From: QWHO01 sp039809865
Lineage (GTDB): Bacteria; Vulcanimicrobiota; Xenobia; Xenobiales; QWHO01
Direction: 5' to 3'
Assembly (NCBI GenBank): GCA_039809865.1
Contig: JBDHVW010000011.1
Location: 70,487 to 134,486 of the forward strand
DNA length: 64,000 bases
Shown here: piece after piece, positions 51,882 to 59,806 of the stretch
Layout of the letters: each line of letters starts with the position of its first letter
Numbering within the stretch: position 1 is the first letter of the stretch
Notes under the pieces: model-generated
The model's input: only the letters and a program-made list of their open reading frames with translations
Told to the model about the DNA's origin: nothing
Databases searched by the model: none
Made by a program: the position numbers and the translations under genes

Positions 51882-54835
51882 GGCCGATCCGCCTGACGCT
51901 GGAGAACCTGCGCTCCTATCGGACCCGCCAGGAGATCTCGTTCGAAGACCTGGGTCTGTTCGCGATCACCGGCTCCACCGGGGCCGGCAAGTCGAGCCTG
52001 CTGGAGGGGCTGGTCTACGCCCTCTATGGCTGCACCACATGGGACCGGCGCAGCGTCAAGGCGCTGATCTCCGACGGGCCGGGCGACCCGACCATGACCG
52101 TGAGCCTGCTGTTCGAGGTGAAGGGCCAGCGGTGGCGCGTGGACCGCTCCAGCTCGCGGGGCAACAAGGCCAGCGTGCACTGCCTGCGCCGCGAGGACGG
52201 CGACGGGGCCTTCGACGGCGAGGCCGAGGTCAACAAGCACCTGCAGGAGCTGCTCGGCCTGGATGTGGACCAGTTCCTGAAGACCGTCGTGCTGCCCCAG
52301 GGCAAGTTCGCCCAGCTGCTCGACGCCAAAGCCTCGGAGCGTTCGGAGGTGCTCAAGAGCCTGCTGGGACTGAACGAGCTCGACAGCATGCTGGCCACCG
52401 TGACGGCTCGCGCCAGCGAGGTCAAAGAGGTGTTGATCGCGGCCCGGGCGCTGCGCGGCAAGCTGCCGGCGGACCCGTCGTCGGCCGTCGAGGAGGCCCG
52501 TAAGGTGGTGGAGGAAGCCCGCCGCCTGGAAAGCCTCATGGCCGGACAACTCGAGGCGTGCCGCGCCCGCGGAGCCGAGATCGAGGCGGCCCGAGCCGAG
52601 CGGGACAAGCTCTCCGAGCAGAGGAATCGCCTGCGCGACCTGCGCCAGGACCTGGGTACGCGGCTGGAAGAGCTGGACCGCCTGGAATCGGAGCTGGGCG
52701 AGAAAAGTGCCGCCCTGTCAGGAGACGAGGCGAAAGCTCAGGGCGCGTTGGAGTCGGCCGAGCAGGCCAAGCAGGAGCGCGAGTCCACCGGCCGCACCCG
52801 CACCCGCTTGAGCACCTGGCTGGGGCTGGCCCGCAGCCTGGCCGACCTCGAGCCCCAACTCGCGAAGGTGACCGGGCAGCTGGGCCAGTGCACGGCGGAT
52901 CGCGACGCCGCAATGGTCGAGTTGGAGCGGCTCGCAGTCGAGAGCGAGACGCTGGCCGCCCGCTGCGAGGAGCTGACCGCCGAAGGCAAAGCGGCCCGCA
53001 CGGCCCACGACGAAGCGCAGAATCGCGTGAAAGCGGCCGAGCGCTGGCTAGACGGCCGGCGCGCCGCGAGCGACAGCCTGGAAAAAGTGCGGGCCACCAT
53101 CAAGGCCGAGCGCGAAACCTCGGATCAGGAGCTGGAGGGCATCGAGTCCCTGGAGCAGTCGCACGTCCGGGCCCAGGCCGAGGTGGCCGAGCGGAAAGCG
53201 GACCAGGCCCGCATCCAGCAAGAGCAGAAGGTGGCGGCCGTGGCCGAGCACTGCCGGCCGGAAGACCCCTGTCCGGTCTGCGCGCGGGCGCTGCCCGGCG
53301 ACTGGAGGGCTCCCCGCGGGGAAGGGCTGGAGGAAGCAGCCAAAGCGGTCAAAGCGGCCGAGAATCGCCAACAGGCTGCCTTCAAAGCCTGGCAGGCGGC
53401 CGATGCCCGCAATCAAGCCCGGGCGCAGAGCCTGGCCAAGCTCGAAAAAGAGGAGCGCGACGGCACGAAGGCGCTGACCGAGATGCTGGCCCAGGGGCGC
53501 GAGCTGTTGGGCGCCGAGACCGACTTCGAGCAGTCCGACGACCGGCTCCTGGAGCCTTTGCGGGCGCTGCAGACCGAAGCCCAGCAAACGGTAGAGAAGC
53601 TGCGCGAGACCTACACCGAGCTCAACACCGAGCGCCAGAAGGGCGAGGCCGTGCGGGGGGAGCGTCAGAAGGCGCTGGACCTGCTGGGCAAACAGATCGT
53701 GGAGCTGACGGCCGAAGGCGAGCGCCTGGAGAAGCGTCGCCAGGAAGCGCGCGCCGAGCTGGGTGAGCAGACGGCCGCGACGCTGGAGGCCGAGCTCGAG
53801 CAGGCCGTGCAGGCGGACGAGCGGGTGGCCGGCTGCTTGAGCGAGACGAACCGCCTGAGCAAGCTGCGCGCCGAGCTGCAGCAGCGCTCGCAGCGCGAGC
53901 TGGAGCAACCGCGCCGCGAGGTGGAGAAAGCGCTCAACGAGCAGCGGGTGCAGTTGGCCGCCCTCGGGGTCGAGCTGACTCTGCCCGAGAGCCTGGTGGC
54001 GGCCGCCCGGACCATCGAGGAACAGCGCCTGGCGGCCCTGGAACGCTGGGACAGTAACCTTGAGGAGGGCGCCGGGCGCATGGCCGCCCTGGAGGAGCAG
54101 CTCCGGTCCCAGCTGGCCGAGCTGGGCGCGGACAGCCTCAAGGACCTGGAGACGAGGGCCCGCCAGGATGCGGATGTGCGCGCCCGGGCCGAGCAGGCTC
54201 TGGAGGGTGCCGAGCGCGACCGCGAGACGGCCCGCCAGTTGGACGACGCGCTGCTGCCGGTGGAGCGGTTGCAGCGCAACCTGGAGTTTCTTCAGGGCAC
54301 TCTGGGCAACAAGAAGAACAAGAATCGCCAGCCGTTCTCGCAGTGGCTGTTGGAGCTACGCCAGGGCGAGCTGCTCGAGCTGGCCAGCACGCGGCTGCTC
54401 GAGATGACCGGCCAGCAGTACGGCTTCAGCCCCCAGTTCACCATCGTGGATCGGCACAGCGGCCAGTCGCGCAAGCCCGAGACGCTTTCCGGCGGCGAGA
54501 CGTTCATGGCCAGCCTGGCGCTGGCCCTGGCGCTCTCCGAGCTGGTGGGCCGCAAGGGCGGCAAGCTGGAGGCCTTCTTCCTGGACGAGGGGTTTGGCTC
54601 GCTCAGCCCCGACTGCCTGGACCGGGCGCTGGACGCCCTGGAGAACTTGGTCGGCACCGGCCGCCTCATCGGCGTCATCAGCCACGTCAGCGCCGTGGCC
54701 GAGCGTCTGGAGCGGGTGCTGCGCGTCACCAAGAGCCCCCACGGCAGCACCGTCGAGGAGCTCACCCAGAGCGCCGCCCGCGAGCTGGCCCGCGAGGAGC
54801 TGGCCGGGCGGCTGCGTGAGACGGTTGACGTATGA
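51878..54835 (+). CDS. sbcC: SbcC/Rad50 ATPase subunit
   Basis: The 985-residue SMC-like protein has Walker A GSTGAGKSSLLEGL (about 31-44), long antiparallel coiled coils (about 170-440 and 490-790), and a zinc hook in EDPCPVCARALP with Cys465 and Cys468. The signature LSGGETFMASLALALALSE (about 870-890) and Walker B AFFLDEGFGSLS (about 899-910) close the second ATPase half. It joins two SbcD subunits in the end-processing complex. Length is close to E. coli SbcC (1048). Its start overlaps sbcD. The heptamer array begins 4 bases after the stop. Confidence 0.96.
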   Translation: MRPIRLTLENLRSYRTRQEISFEDLGLFAITGSTGAGKSSLLEGLVYALYGCTTWDRRSVKALISDGPGDPTMTVSLLFEVKGQRWRVDRSSSRGNKASVHCLRREDGDGAFDGEAEVNKHLQELLGLDVDQFLKTVVLPQGKFAQLLDAKASERSEVLKSLLGLNELDSMLATVTARASEVKEVLIAARALRGKLPADPSSAVEEARKVVEEARRLESLMAGQLEACRARGAEIEAARAERDKLSEQRNRLRDLRQDLGTRLEELDRLESELGEKSAALSGDEAKAQGALESAEQAKQERESTGRTRTRLSTWLGLARSLADLEPQLAKVTGQLGQCTADRDAAMVELERLAVESETLAARCEELTAEGKAARTAHDEAQNRVKAAERWLDGRRAASDSLEKVRATIKAERETSDQELEGIESLEQSHVRAQAEVAERKADQARIQQEQKVAAVAEHCRPEDPCPVCARALPGDWRAPRGEGLEEAAKAVKAAENRQQAAFKAWQAADARNQARAQSLAKLEKEERDGTKALTEMLAQGRELLGAETDFEQSDDRLLEPLRALQTEAQQTVEKLRETYTELNTERQKGEAVRGERQKALDLLGKQIVELTAEGERLEKRRQEARAELGEQTAATLEAELEQAVQADERVAGCLSETNRLSKLRAELQQRSQRELEQPRREVEKALNEQRVQLAALGVELTLPESLVAAARTIEEQRLAALERWDSNLEEGAGRMAALEEQLRSQLAELGADSLKDLETRARQDADVRARAEQALEGAERDRETARQLDDALLPVERLQRNLEFLQGTLGNKKNKNRQPFSQWLLELRQGELLELASTRLLEMTGQQYGFSPQFTIVDRHSGQSRKPETLSGGETFMASLALALALSELVGRKGGKLEAFFLDEGFGSLSPDCLDRALDALENLVGTGRLIGVISHVSAVAERLERVLRVTKSPHGSTVEELTQSAARELAREELAGRLRETVDV

Positions 54836-54839
54836 GAGA

Positions 54840-54898
54840 GACGGTAGTCGGTAGACGGCAGACGGTAGTCGGTAGACGGTAGACGGTAGACGGTAGAC
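54840..54898. repeat. GACGGTA heptanucleotide array (8 units)
   Basis: Eight consecutive units run from 54840: GACGGTA, GTCGGTA, GACGGCA, GACGGTA, GTCGGTA and three more GACGGTA, then a partial copy. It starts just after the sbcC stop. It is the reverse complement of the TACCGTC-type array at 55272-55292, so the two can pair across the small gene between them. Confidence 0.9.
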
Positions 54899-54946
54899 GA
54901 GTACAGAGTTAAGAGTAACGAGTTGGAGAGCGGTTCCGTGGTGCGA

Positions 54947-54988
54947 CTCCCTACTCCCTACTCCCTACTCCCATCTCCCATCTCCCAT
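54947..54988. repeat. CTCCCTA/CTCCCAT heptanucleotide array (6 units)
   Basis: Three copies of CTCCCTA are followed without a break by three of CTCCCAT, then a T-run and CCCCGGGGGG. The change from TA to AT in the last two bases mid-array suggests repeat drift or homogenisation in blocks. The second half equals the heptamer of the array before sbcD. Confidence 0.9.
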
Positions 54989-55041
54989 CTTTTTCCCCGG
55001 GGGGCTAGACTCGAGAGCTCCTGGTGCCGATACCTGAGGTA

Positions 55042-55194
55042 ATGGCGAATCACATGCTTTTGGGGACGGTTCTCGCCGTCCTGATGATCGTGCTGGCGAC
55101 GGGCGCGCTCTACGGAGGGGCGCTGGGAGCGTGTGGTCTGGCCGGGGGCTCGCTCAGCGCGGCCTGGCTGGGCGCCCGCAAGGGCCGCCGCTAG
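55042..55194 (+). CDS. 50-residue membrane protein between repeat arrays
   Basis: The product MANHMLLGTVLAVLMIVLATG continues into a second glycine/alanine-rich stretch (GALYGGALGACGLAGGSLSA) and ends ARKGRR. It should form one or two membrane segments with the basic tail in the cytosol. GAGGT lies 2-3 bases upstream of the ATG. It is flanked by heptamer arrays on both sides. It is a plausible small membrane gene, though chance cannot be excluded at this length. Confidence 0.45.
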   Translation: MANHMLLGTVLAVLMIVLATGALYGGALGACGLAGGSLSAAWLGARKGRR

Positions 55195-55200
55195 CTCCCC

Positions 55201-55292
55201 CGTCCCCAGTCACCCGTCTCCCGTCTACCGTCCCCCGTCCCCCGTCCCCCGTCTCCTGTTTCCCGTCCCCCCGTCTACCGTCTACCGTCTAC
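55201..55292. repeat. CGTCYMC heptanucleotide array, entering the mscS 3' end
   Basis: About thirteen heptamers (CGTCCCC, CGTCTCC, CGTCTAC and variants), with a one-base slip at 55271, run from 55201. The last three are CGTCTAC. The minus-strand mscS-like stop codon (55275-55277) lies inside this array, so its C-terminal Val-Asp-Gly-Arg-Arg residues are encoded by the repeat. Complementary to the 54840 array. Confidence 0.88.
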
Positions 55293-57725
55293 CGCCTGCC
55301 CCTGGCCTTTGCCCTGGCGCGCGCGAGCCATCCGTTTGGCCATGCGCGCAAGCTGTTTCTCGTCCAGGTGCACGGTGCGCTGCGGGTAGGGCATCTCGAT
55401 GCCGGCCTCGGCCAGGGCCGAGTTCACGGCGATCATCACGTCGCTGCGCACCTTCTGCCAGTTCTTCTCGCGCGTGTTGGCCCGCAGCTGGAACTGCAGG
55501 GCGTTGTCGCCGAACTCGAGCAACACGGCCTCGGGCTTCGGATCGTTCAGAATCGAGGGGTGCTCGGCCGTCACGCGCTCCAGCAACGCGATCACCTCGC
55601 CCGGGTCGGCCTCGCAGGCCACGCCCAGGCGAATGTCCACGCGCCGGCTGTGCTGGCGGCCCAGCGTCCAGTTCACCACCCGGTTGGAGATCATGTCCCC
55701 GTTGGGCACGATCACGTCCGAGCCGTCCCAGGTTCGCACCACCGAAGCCCGCAACCCGATGCGGGTCAGCGTTCCGATGAAGTCGCCCAGCTTGATGACG
55801 TCGCCCACCTTGACCGGGCGCTCGAAGAGCAGGATCAGGCCGGAGACGAAGTTGTTCACGATGTTCTGCATGCCGAAACCAATCCCGACGCCGAAGGCGC
55901 CCGCCAGCACGGTGAAGCGGTTGGTATCCACCCCCAGCGCGGCCATCGCCATCAGGAAACCGACCAGCAAGACCACGTAGTGCAGCACCGCCGACATCGC
56001 ATAGGGTAAGCCCCGCGAGAGGCTGAGGCGCGGATAGACGTCCTCCTCCAGCACAAAGCGCGCGAATCGCGAGACCAGCGTGGCCGCCCACAGGATGAGG
56101 AAGAAAGCCACCACGTCGCCCAACACGATCTTGAGCGAGCCGATAGCGATTCCGGCGGCCAGAACCCCCTTGATGCCCTGGATCAAGGGTCGCAGGACAG
56201 TCAGGTTCTCCAACGTGACCAGCACCCAGAAGAGGATTGCCAGGAAGCGGAGGAACGAGTGGATGCGCGTGCGCAGCATCAGCTGGTGCTTGCGCACGAC
56301 GGCCAGCCGATTCAGCGGCCAGACCAGCATGGCCAGCAGCACCAGTCCATCGGCGATACTGAGCGTGGCGTAGAGGACCATGGCCAGGTACAGGCTGTGC
56401 AGCGTGGCGTATCCCAGCAGGTTACCCAGGGCCACGAAGCCGATCACGTTGGCCAGGATCGCCAGGGCGAAAGCCCCCATGGCCGCCCGGGCCGCCAGCC
56501 AGGTCAGACGATGCTTCACGAAGTCGACCCGGCGCCAATAGAGGAATCCCAGGCACACGGTCATCTGGACCAGGAACAGCATGCGCGAGGCGACCGGCAG
56601 AGCGGCGACCAGCGTGCGCACCTGGTCCACAAAGAACATCGCGACCAGGAACGTCAGCACCGGACGCAGAGCCGGCTCGATCAGGCGCATCAGCAACCGG
56701 CTTGTGGGAATCAGCGCGATCGCTACCAGCCAGGCTTGCAAGATCGGGGGAGCGTCCGGGTAGAAGCGCCCGCTGAACCACACCGCAATAACCAGCGCCA
56801 GGGTAACCGGCGCCTGGAACACCTGCATGGTGTGCTCCAGACCAGGCTCGTCCGGGCGCACGTGCTCGCGGACCCAGTAGAAGGCCAGCGTCAGAGCGCC
56901 GAAAACGAGCAAGTGCAGGATGAAGTTTCCGGCGTTGGTGCGCGCATATTGACCCAGCAGGGTCCACTGGCCGCTGACCGCATCCGAGACGGAGCGGATC
57001 GTCTCGCCCAGGCTCACCTGGAAAGAGGCGGCGCTCCAGAGCGGAGGACTGTCCTGCTGCCAGACGCGGTCGACGGCCTGAGCCCGGACGCGCTGAATGC
57101 TCTCGAGCGACTCGCGAATGCGCGTGTCCTGAGTGCCAACGTCGTCCTGCAGAGCCAGCAGGGCGGTACGGCGCAGCTCGACCTGACGACGGGTGGTCAC
57201 GATTTGATCGAGCAGTGCCTGATTGCGCAGGATCAGGGTTTGAGGCACCTGCGCGTCCCGCGCCAGGGAGAGCGTGTGGGTCCACGAGGACTCGAGATCC
57301 TTAAGGCGGTCGACCTCCTGGCTCAGCTGGGTGGCACGGTCGGTCAGAGTCTGACGCCACTCCGGCAGGGGGCGCGACAATCCGCGCCACTGCTCCTCGA
57401 GCGTGCGCACGGACTCCAGGCTGGGGCTGGAAAGTACGAAGGTCGACACCTCGGCCTGGCGGCGGTTGATCTCGGCTGTCAGCACCGGCAGCTCGGTCTG
57501 GATGGAAGCCACCGGCGGATCGTCCTGCAGCCTTTGCTGCAGCTCGCGCAGGCGCAAAGAAGCCGACTCGAGCTCGGTGGTGATTTCGGCCAGCGGAATC
57601 GGTTTGGGGGTCGCCTCAGCGGTCGGACTGGCGCTGGGAGTCGGGGTGGAACTGGCCTCCTGGGCCAGGACCGGGCCTCCCAGCCAAAGCAGCAGGAGGG
57701 CCAGGGTGAAGAGGGCACGTCTCAC
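55275..57725 (-). CDS. Large MscS-type mechanosensitive channel
   Basis: The 816-residue protein has a signal peptide (about 1-22), a periplasmic Ser/Thr/Pro linker, a coiled-coil domain (about 50-230, ESASLRLRELQQRLQD), about ten membrane segments (270-590) and the MscS core. The pore helix region reads GAFGVGIGFGMQNIVNNFVSG, then ILLFERPVKVGDVIKLGDFI, and the vestibule beta domain follows to about 780. The layout resembles the large MscK/YbdG-like channels, which release solutes on hypo-osmotic shock. Its last residues (AVDGRR) come from the heptamer repeat. It may share a transcript with the YggT-like gene three bases upstream. Confidence 0.9.
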   Translation of the reverse strand: MRRALFTLALLLLWLGGPVLAQEASSTPTPSASPTAEATPKPIPLAEITTELESASLRLRELQQRLQDDPPVASIQTELPVLTAEINRRQAEVSTFVLSSPSLESVRTLEEQWRGLSRPLPEWRQTLTDRATQLSQEVDRLKDLESSWTHTLSLARDAQVPQTLILRNQALLDQIVTTRRQVELRRTALLALQDDVGTQDTRIRESLESIQRVRAQAVDRVWQQDSPPLWSAASFQVSLGETIRSVSDAVSGQWTLLGQYARTNAGNFILHLLVFGALTLAFYWVREHVRPDEPGLEHTMQVFQAPVTLALVIAVWFSGRFYPDAPPILQAWLVAIALIPTSRLLMRLIEPALRPVLTFLVAMFFVDQVRTLVAALPVASRMLFLVQMTVCLGFLYWRRVDFVKHRLTWLAARAAMGAFALAILANVIGFVALGNLLGYATLHSLYLAMVLYATLSIADGLVLLAMLVWPLNRLAVVRKHQLMLRTRIHSFLRFLAILFWVLVTLENLTVLRPLIQGIKGVLAAGIAIGSLKIVLGDVVAFFLILWAATLVSRFARFVLEEDVYPRLSLSRGLPYAMSAVLHYVVLLVGFLMAMAALGVDTNRFTVLAGAFGVGIGFGMQNIVNNFVSGLILLFERPVKVGDVIKLGDFIGTLTRIGLRASVVRTWDGSDVIVPNGDMISNRVVNWTLGRQHSRRVDIRLGVACEADPGEVIALLERVTAEHPSILNDPKPEAVLLEFGDNALQFQLRANTREKNWQKVRSDVMIAVNSALAEAGIEMPYPQRTVHLDEKQLARMAKRMARARQGKGQGQAVDGRR

Positions 57726-57728
57726 GGT

Positions 57729-58094
57729 TCAGCTCCTTCGGCGGCGGCGCGACCAGCGGGTCAACAGGTGGGCAATGACGAGGCAGGCGGTCGCCGCGAT
57801 CAGAGATTGGAATTCGATCTCGCTCGTGCCCAGGCGTGGCACTTCCGGCCATTGCTCCAGCACAGGGGCGGCCAGGGGGAACGTCACCTTCAAGAGGAGC
57901 CGCAGCGGTTGGAGGCCCTCATCGAACCCCAGGGCCTGCAGCGCAAAGCGCGCTGCCAGCAGCCCGGCCGCGGTGAGCAACACCACGCGGGCCACCCGGA
58001 CCGTCTTGCGAAAGCCGCGCATGATCTCGCGTTCCGTCGGCTGCGCCTCGGTCGGCTGGACATCTTTTTCGAGCATGAGCGCTGTGATCGTCAT
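57729..58094 (-). CDS. Small membrane protein, possibly YggT-like
   Basis: The 121-residue protein has a polar N-terminus and two hydrophobic segments (about 36-55, VARVVLLTAAGLLAARFALQALG; and about 97-112), joined by a loop with LRLLLKVTFPLAAPVLEQW, in which a P-x-x-x-P pattern recalls YggT proteins. It ends in an Arg-rich tail. It lies upstream of the MscS-type channel with a 3-base gap, so the two are probably cotranscribed. The YggT link is tentative. Confidence 0.5.
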   Translation of the reverse strand: MTITALMLEKDVQPTEAQPTEREIMRGFRKTVRVARVVLLTAAGLLAARFALQALGFDEGLQPLRLLLKVTFPLAAPVLEQWPEVPRLGTSEIEFQSLIAATACLVIAHLLTRWSRRRRRS

Positions 58095-58264
58095 GCCTCT
58101 AGAGTAAGGTCCGCGGACGAGCGTACCTACCGGCTTCGGTCCCGCTCGTGGAGGGATCGAGGTACCCGCCGCCCCTTATTCCGCACCCTGACGGCCAGAC
58201 CCCGGGACGACCTATAGTGGGTCCACAAGCCCTCTGCGGCACAACGAAAAGGAGACCCTCACCA

Positions 58265-58723
58265 ATGAAGAAGATGTTTTTCGGCGTTCTGGCCGGTTGC
58301 CTCATGCTCGCGGGCAGTGCCGCCCCGGCGTCTGCCAATCACAGCCACGCTCACTATATCAACGATCCCGCTCTCATCAACCACGACGTGATCAACCTCG
58401 AGCACGAGGAGTTCATCCAGGGTAAGGTGACCGACGTCCGCAACGGACAGGTCTTCCTGCAGATGGCGGACGGCTCGGTCGCCGAGATCCCCCACATGGC
58501 CATCTTCTGGGGCACCGAGCCCCGTGAGCCGCTCGCCAGCGTGAACGTCGGCGACGAGGTGATGGTGATGCTGCCCGAGGACTACACCCTGCGCGTCGTC
58601 AACCCGAGCGCGACCAACAACATGATGGTTCTGGGCACCTACGAAGGCATCTACCGCCTGCCCGCCTCGGCCGTGACGGCCTGGGAGCTCGACACGGACG
58701 ACCTCGGCTTCGCCGAGCACTGA
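58265..58723 (+). CDS. Small exported protein of unknown function
   Basis: The 152-residue precursor has a signal peptide (about 1-24, VLAGCLMLAGSAAPASA). The mature part starts with a histidine-rich NHSHAHYINDP and contains FIQGKVTDVRNGQVFLQMADG and VNVGDEVMVMLPEDYTLRVV, an OB-fold-like strand pattern. The N-terminal histidines could bind metal. GAAAAGGAG lies about 9-11 bases before the ATG. A -10 like TATAGT is at 58213-58218. A hairpin terminator follows. Confidence 0.7.
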   Translation: MKKMFFGVLAGCLMLAGSAAPASANHSHAHYINDPALINHDVINLEHEEFIQGKVTDVRNGQVFLQMADGSVAEIPHMAIFWGTEPREPLASVNVGDEVMVMLPEDYTLRVVNPSATNNMMVLGTYEGIYRLPASAVTAWELDTDDLGFAEH

Positions 58724-58745
58724 GTCTTACAAACTCACTAACCCG

Positions 58746-58771
58746 AGAGGAGCGGCCTGCACCGCTCCTCT
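58746..58771. terminator. Rho-independent terminator, convergent
   Basis: An AGAGGAGCGG stem pairs with CCGCTCCTCT around a CCTGCA loop, followed by TCTTCATTT. It lies between genes ending at 58723 (+) and 58775 (-) and could serve both strands. Confidence 0.75.
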
Positions 58772-58774
58772 TCT

Positions 58775-59413
58775 TCATTTCATGGCGAAGGCCCTGACCG
58801 GGAAGGTTCCCACGCCGCGAAAGCGGGGCGGCACCGCGAAAAAGCGGAAACCTTCCTCGGGCAGGGCTTTCAGGTTGCACAGGTGCTCGGCGATCGGGAT
58901 TCCGGCGCCCAGCAAGACCGAGTGCACCGGCCGTGCCTGGTCGGTGATGTCGTCGATGTTCAGCGAGTCGATGCCCACCAGCGCCGCCCCTTGCTCAGCC
59001 AGATACTGCGCCGCGTCGTGCGTCAAGAAAGGGTGCCCGCTGAGATAGGTCGGCGTGGCCCAGTGCCGGTCCCAGCCGGTCTGCACCAGCACGGCCCGTC
59101 CGCGCAGATCGAGGCCCTGAAAAAGGCTGGCATCGATTGCAGGACGATCCGTCCGCACCACGACTCCCGGCAGATTGGCCAGTTGGTCGAGGCGGAGATC
59201 GGCGATGTCCACCCCCTCGGCGTAGCGGTGGAAGGGCGCGTCCACGTAGGTACCGGTGTTGGCCACCAGCTCGATGCGCGCAATCTGGAACTCCGTCCCA
59301 TACGTGTAGTGCTTGCGCGATTCCTCGCGCGAGAGAAAGTCGCAGATGTGGGGTGCCGGCAACCCGGGGTAGGTCACCAACCCATCCTCGATGACGTGAC
59401 TGAGATCGATCAT
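58775..59413 (-). CDS. Cyclase-family (kynurenine formamidase-like) hydrolase
   Basis: The 212-residue protein has the cyclase-family motif VANTGTYVDAPFHRYAEG, close to HxGTHxDxPxH but with Asn for the first histidine and Tyr for the second. IDLSHVIEDGLVTYPGLP opens the fold, and LVQTGWDRHWATPTYLSGHPFL and LVGIDSLNID follow. The family includes bacterial arylformamidases and polyketide cyclase-like amidohydrolases. The substituted metal-site residue makes activity uncertain. The substrate is unknown. The ATG at 59413 lacks a clear ribosome site. Confidence 0.8.
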   Translation of the reverse strand: MIDLSHVIEDGLVTYPGLPAPHICDFLSREESRKHYTYGTEFQIARIELVANTGTYVDAPFHRYAEGVDIADLRLDQLANLPGVVVRTDRPAIDASLFQGLDLRGRAVLVQTGWDRHWATPTYLSGHPFLTHDAAQYLAEQGAALVGIDSLNIDDITDQARPVHSVLLGAGIPIAEHLCNLKALPEEGFRFFAVPPRFRGVGTFPVRAFAMK

Positions 59414-59449
59414 CGAGGAGACTTTGTGCTCCCCGAGAAGGGTCCCCCC

Positions 59450-59806
59450 ATGAGCGGAAGAGCCCTGCAGGCGATGATGGCGGCAGCGCTGCTGCTGTGT
59501 CCGGCCGCGGCCGACGAGATCGACGATGTGGTCGCAAAGCTGTCCGCGACCCACGGTCTGTGGGTCAACGGCCTCTACCCCACTCTCGACCTGCCCCAGA
59601 CGGCCACGGCGGAGCAAGTCCTGACGCGAATGTTCGAGCGTATCTCCTTCGACCGGGGCAAGGTGACCGAGTTCAAGATCGTGCAGCTCCGGGCGATCCA
59701 GCTCGACCAGGCCTCCATGCAGGCGGCCCTGGTCGATACCAACCAGGGCCGCAAAGTCGTGCTCTTCCGCTGGGAGAAGAGCGGCTGGTGGAGCCGGACC
59801 TACTAG
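59450..59806 (+). CDS. Small exported protein of unknown function
   Basis: The 118-residue precursor has a signal peptide (about 1-21, ALQAMMAAALLLCPAAA) and a mature domain with LSATHGLWVNGLYPTLDLP and TATAEQVLTRMFERISFDRGK, ending KVVLFRWEKSGWWSRTY. The pattern resembles small secreted proteins with a helix and a beta sheet. It starts 36 bases from the divergent cyclase gene and ends overlapping the branching-enzyme stop by 4 bases. The family is not recognised. Confidence 0.6.
   Translation: MSGRALQAMMAAALLLCPAAADEIDDVVAKLSATHGLWVNGLYPTLDLPQTATAEQVLTRMFERISFDRGKVTEFKIVQLRAIQLDQASMQAALVDTNQGRKVVLFRWEKSGWWSRTY

Noticed and set aside
50611..55292. CRISPR array
   Set aside because: The arrays are tandem heptamers with no spacers of constant length and no cas genes.
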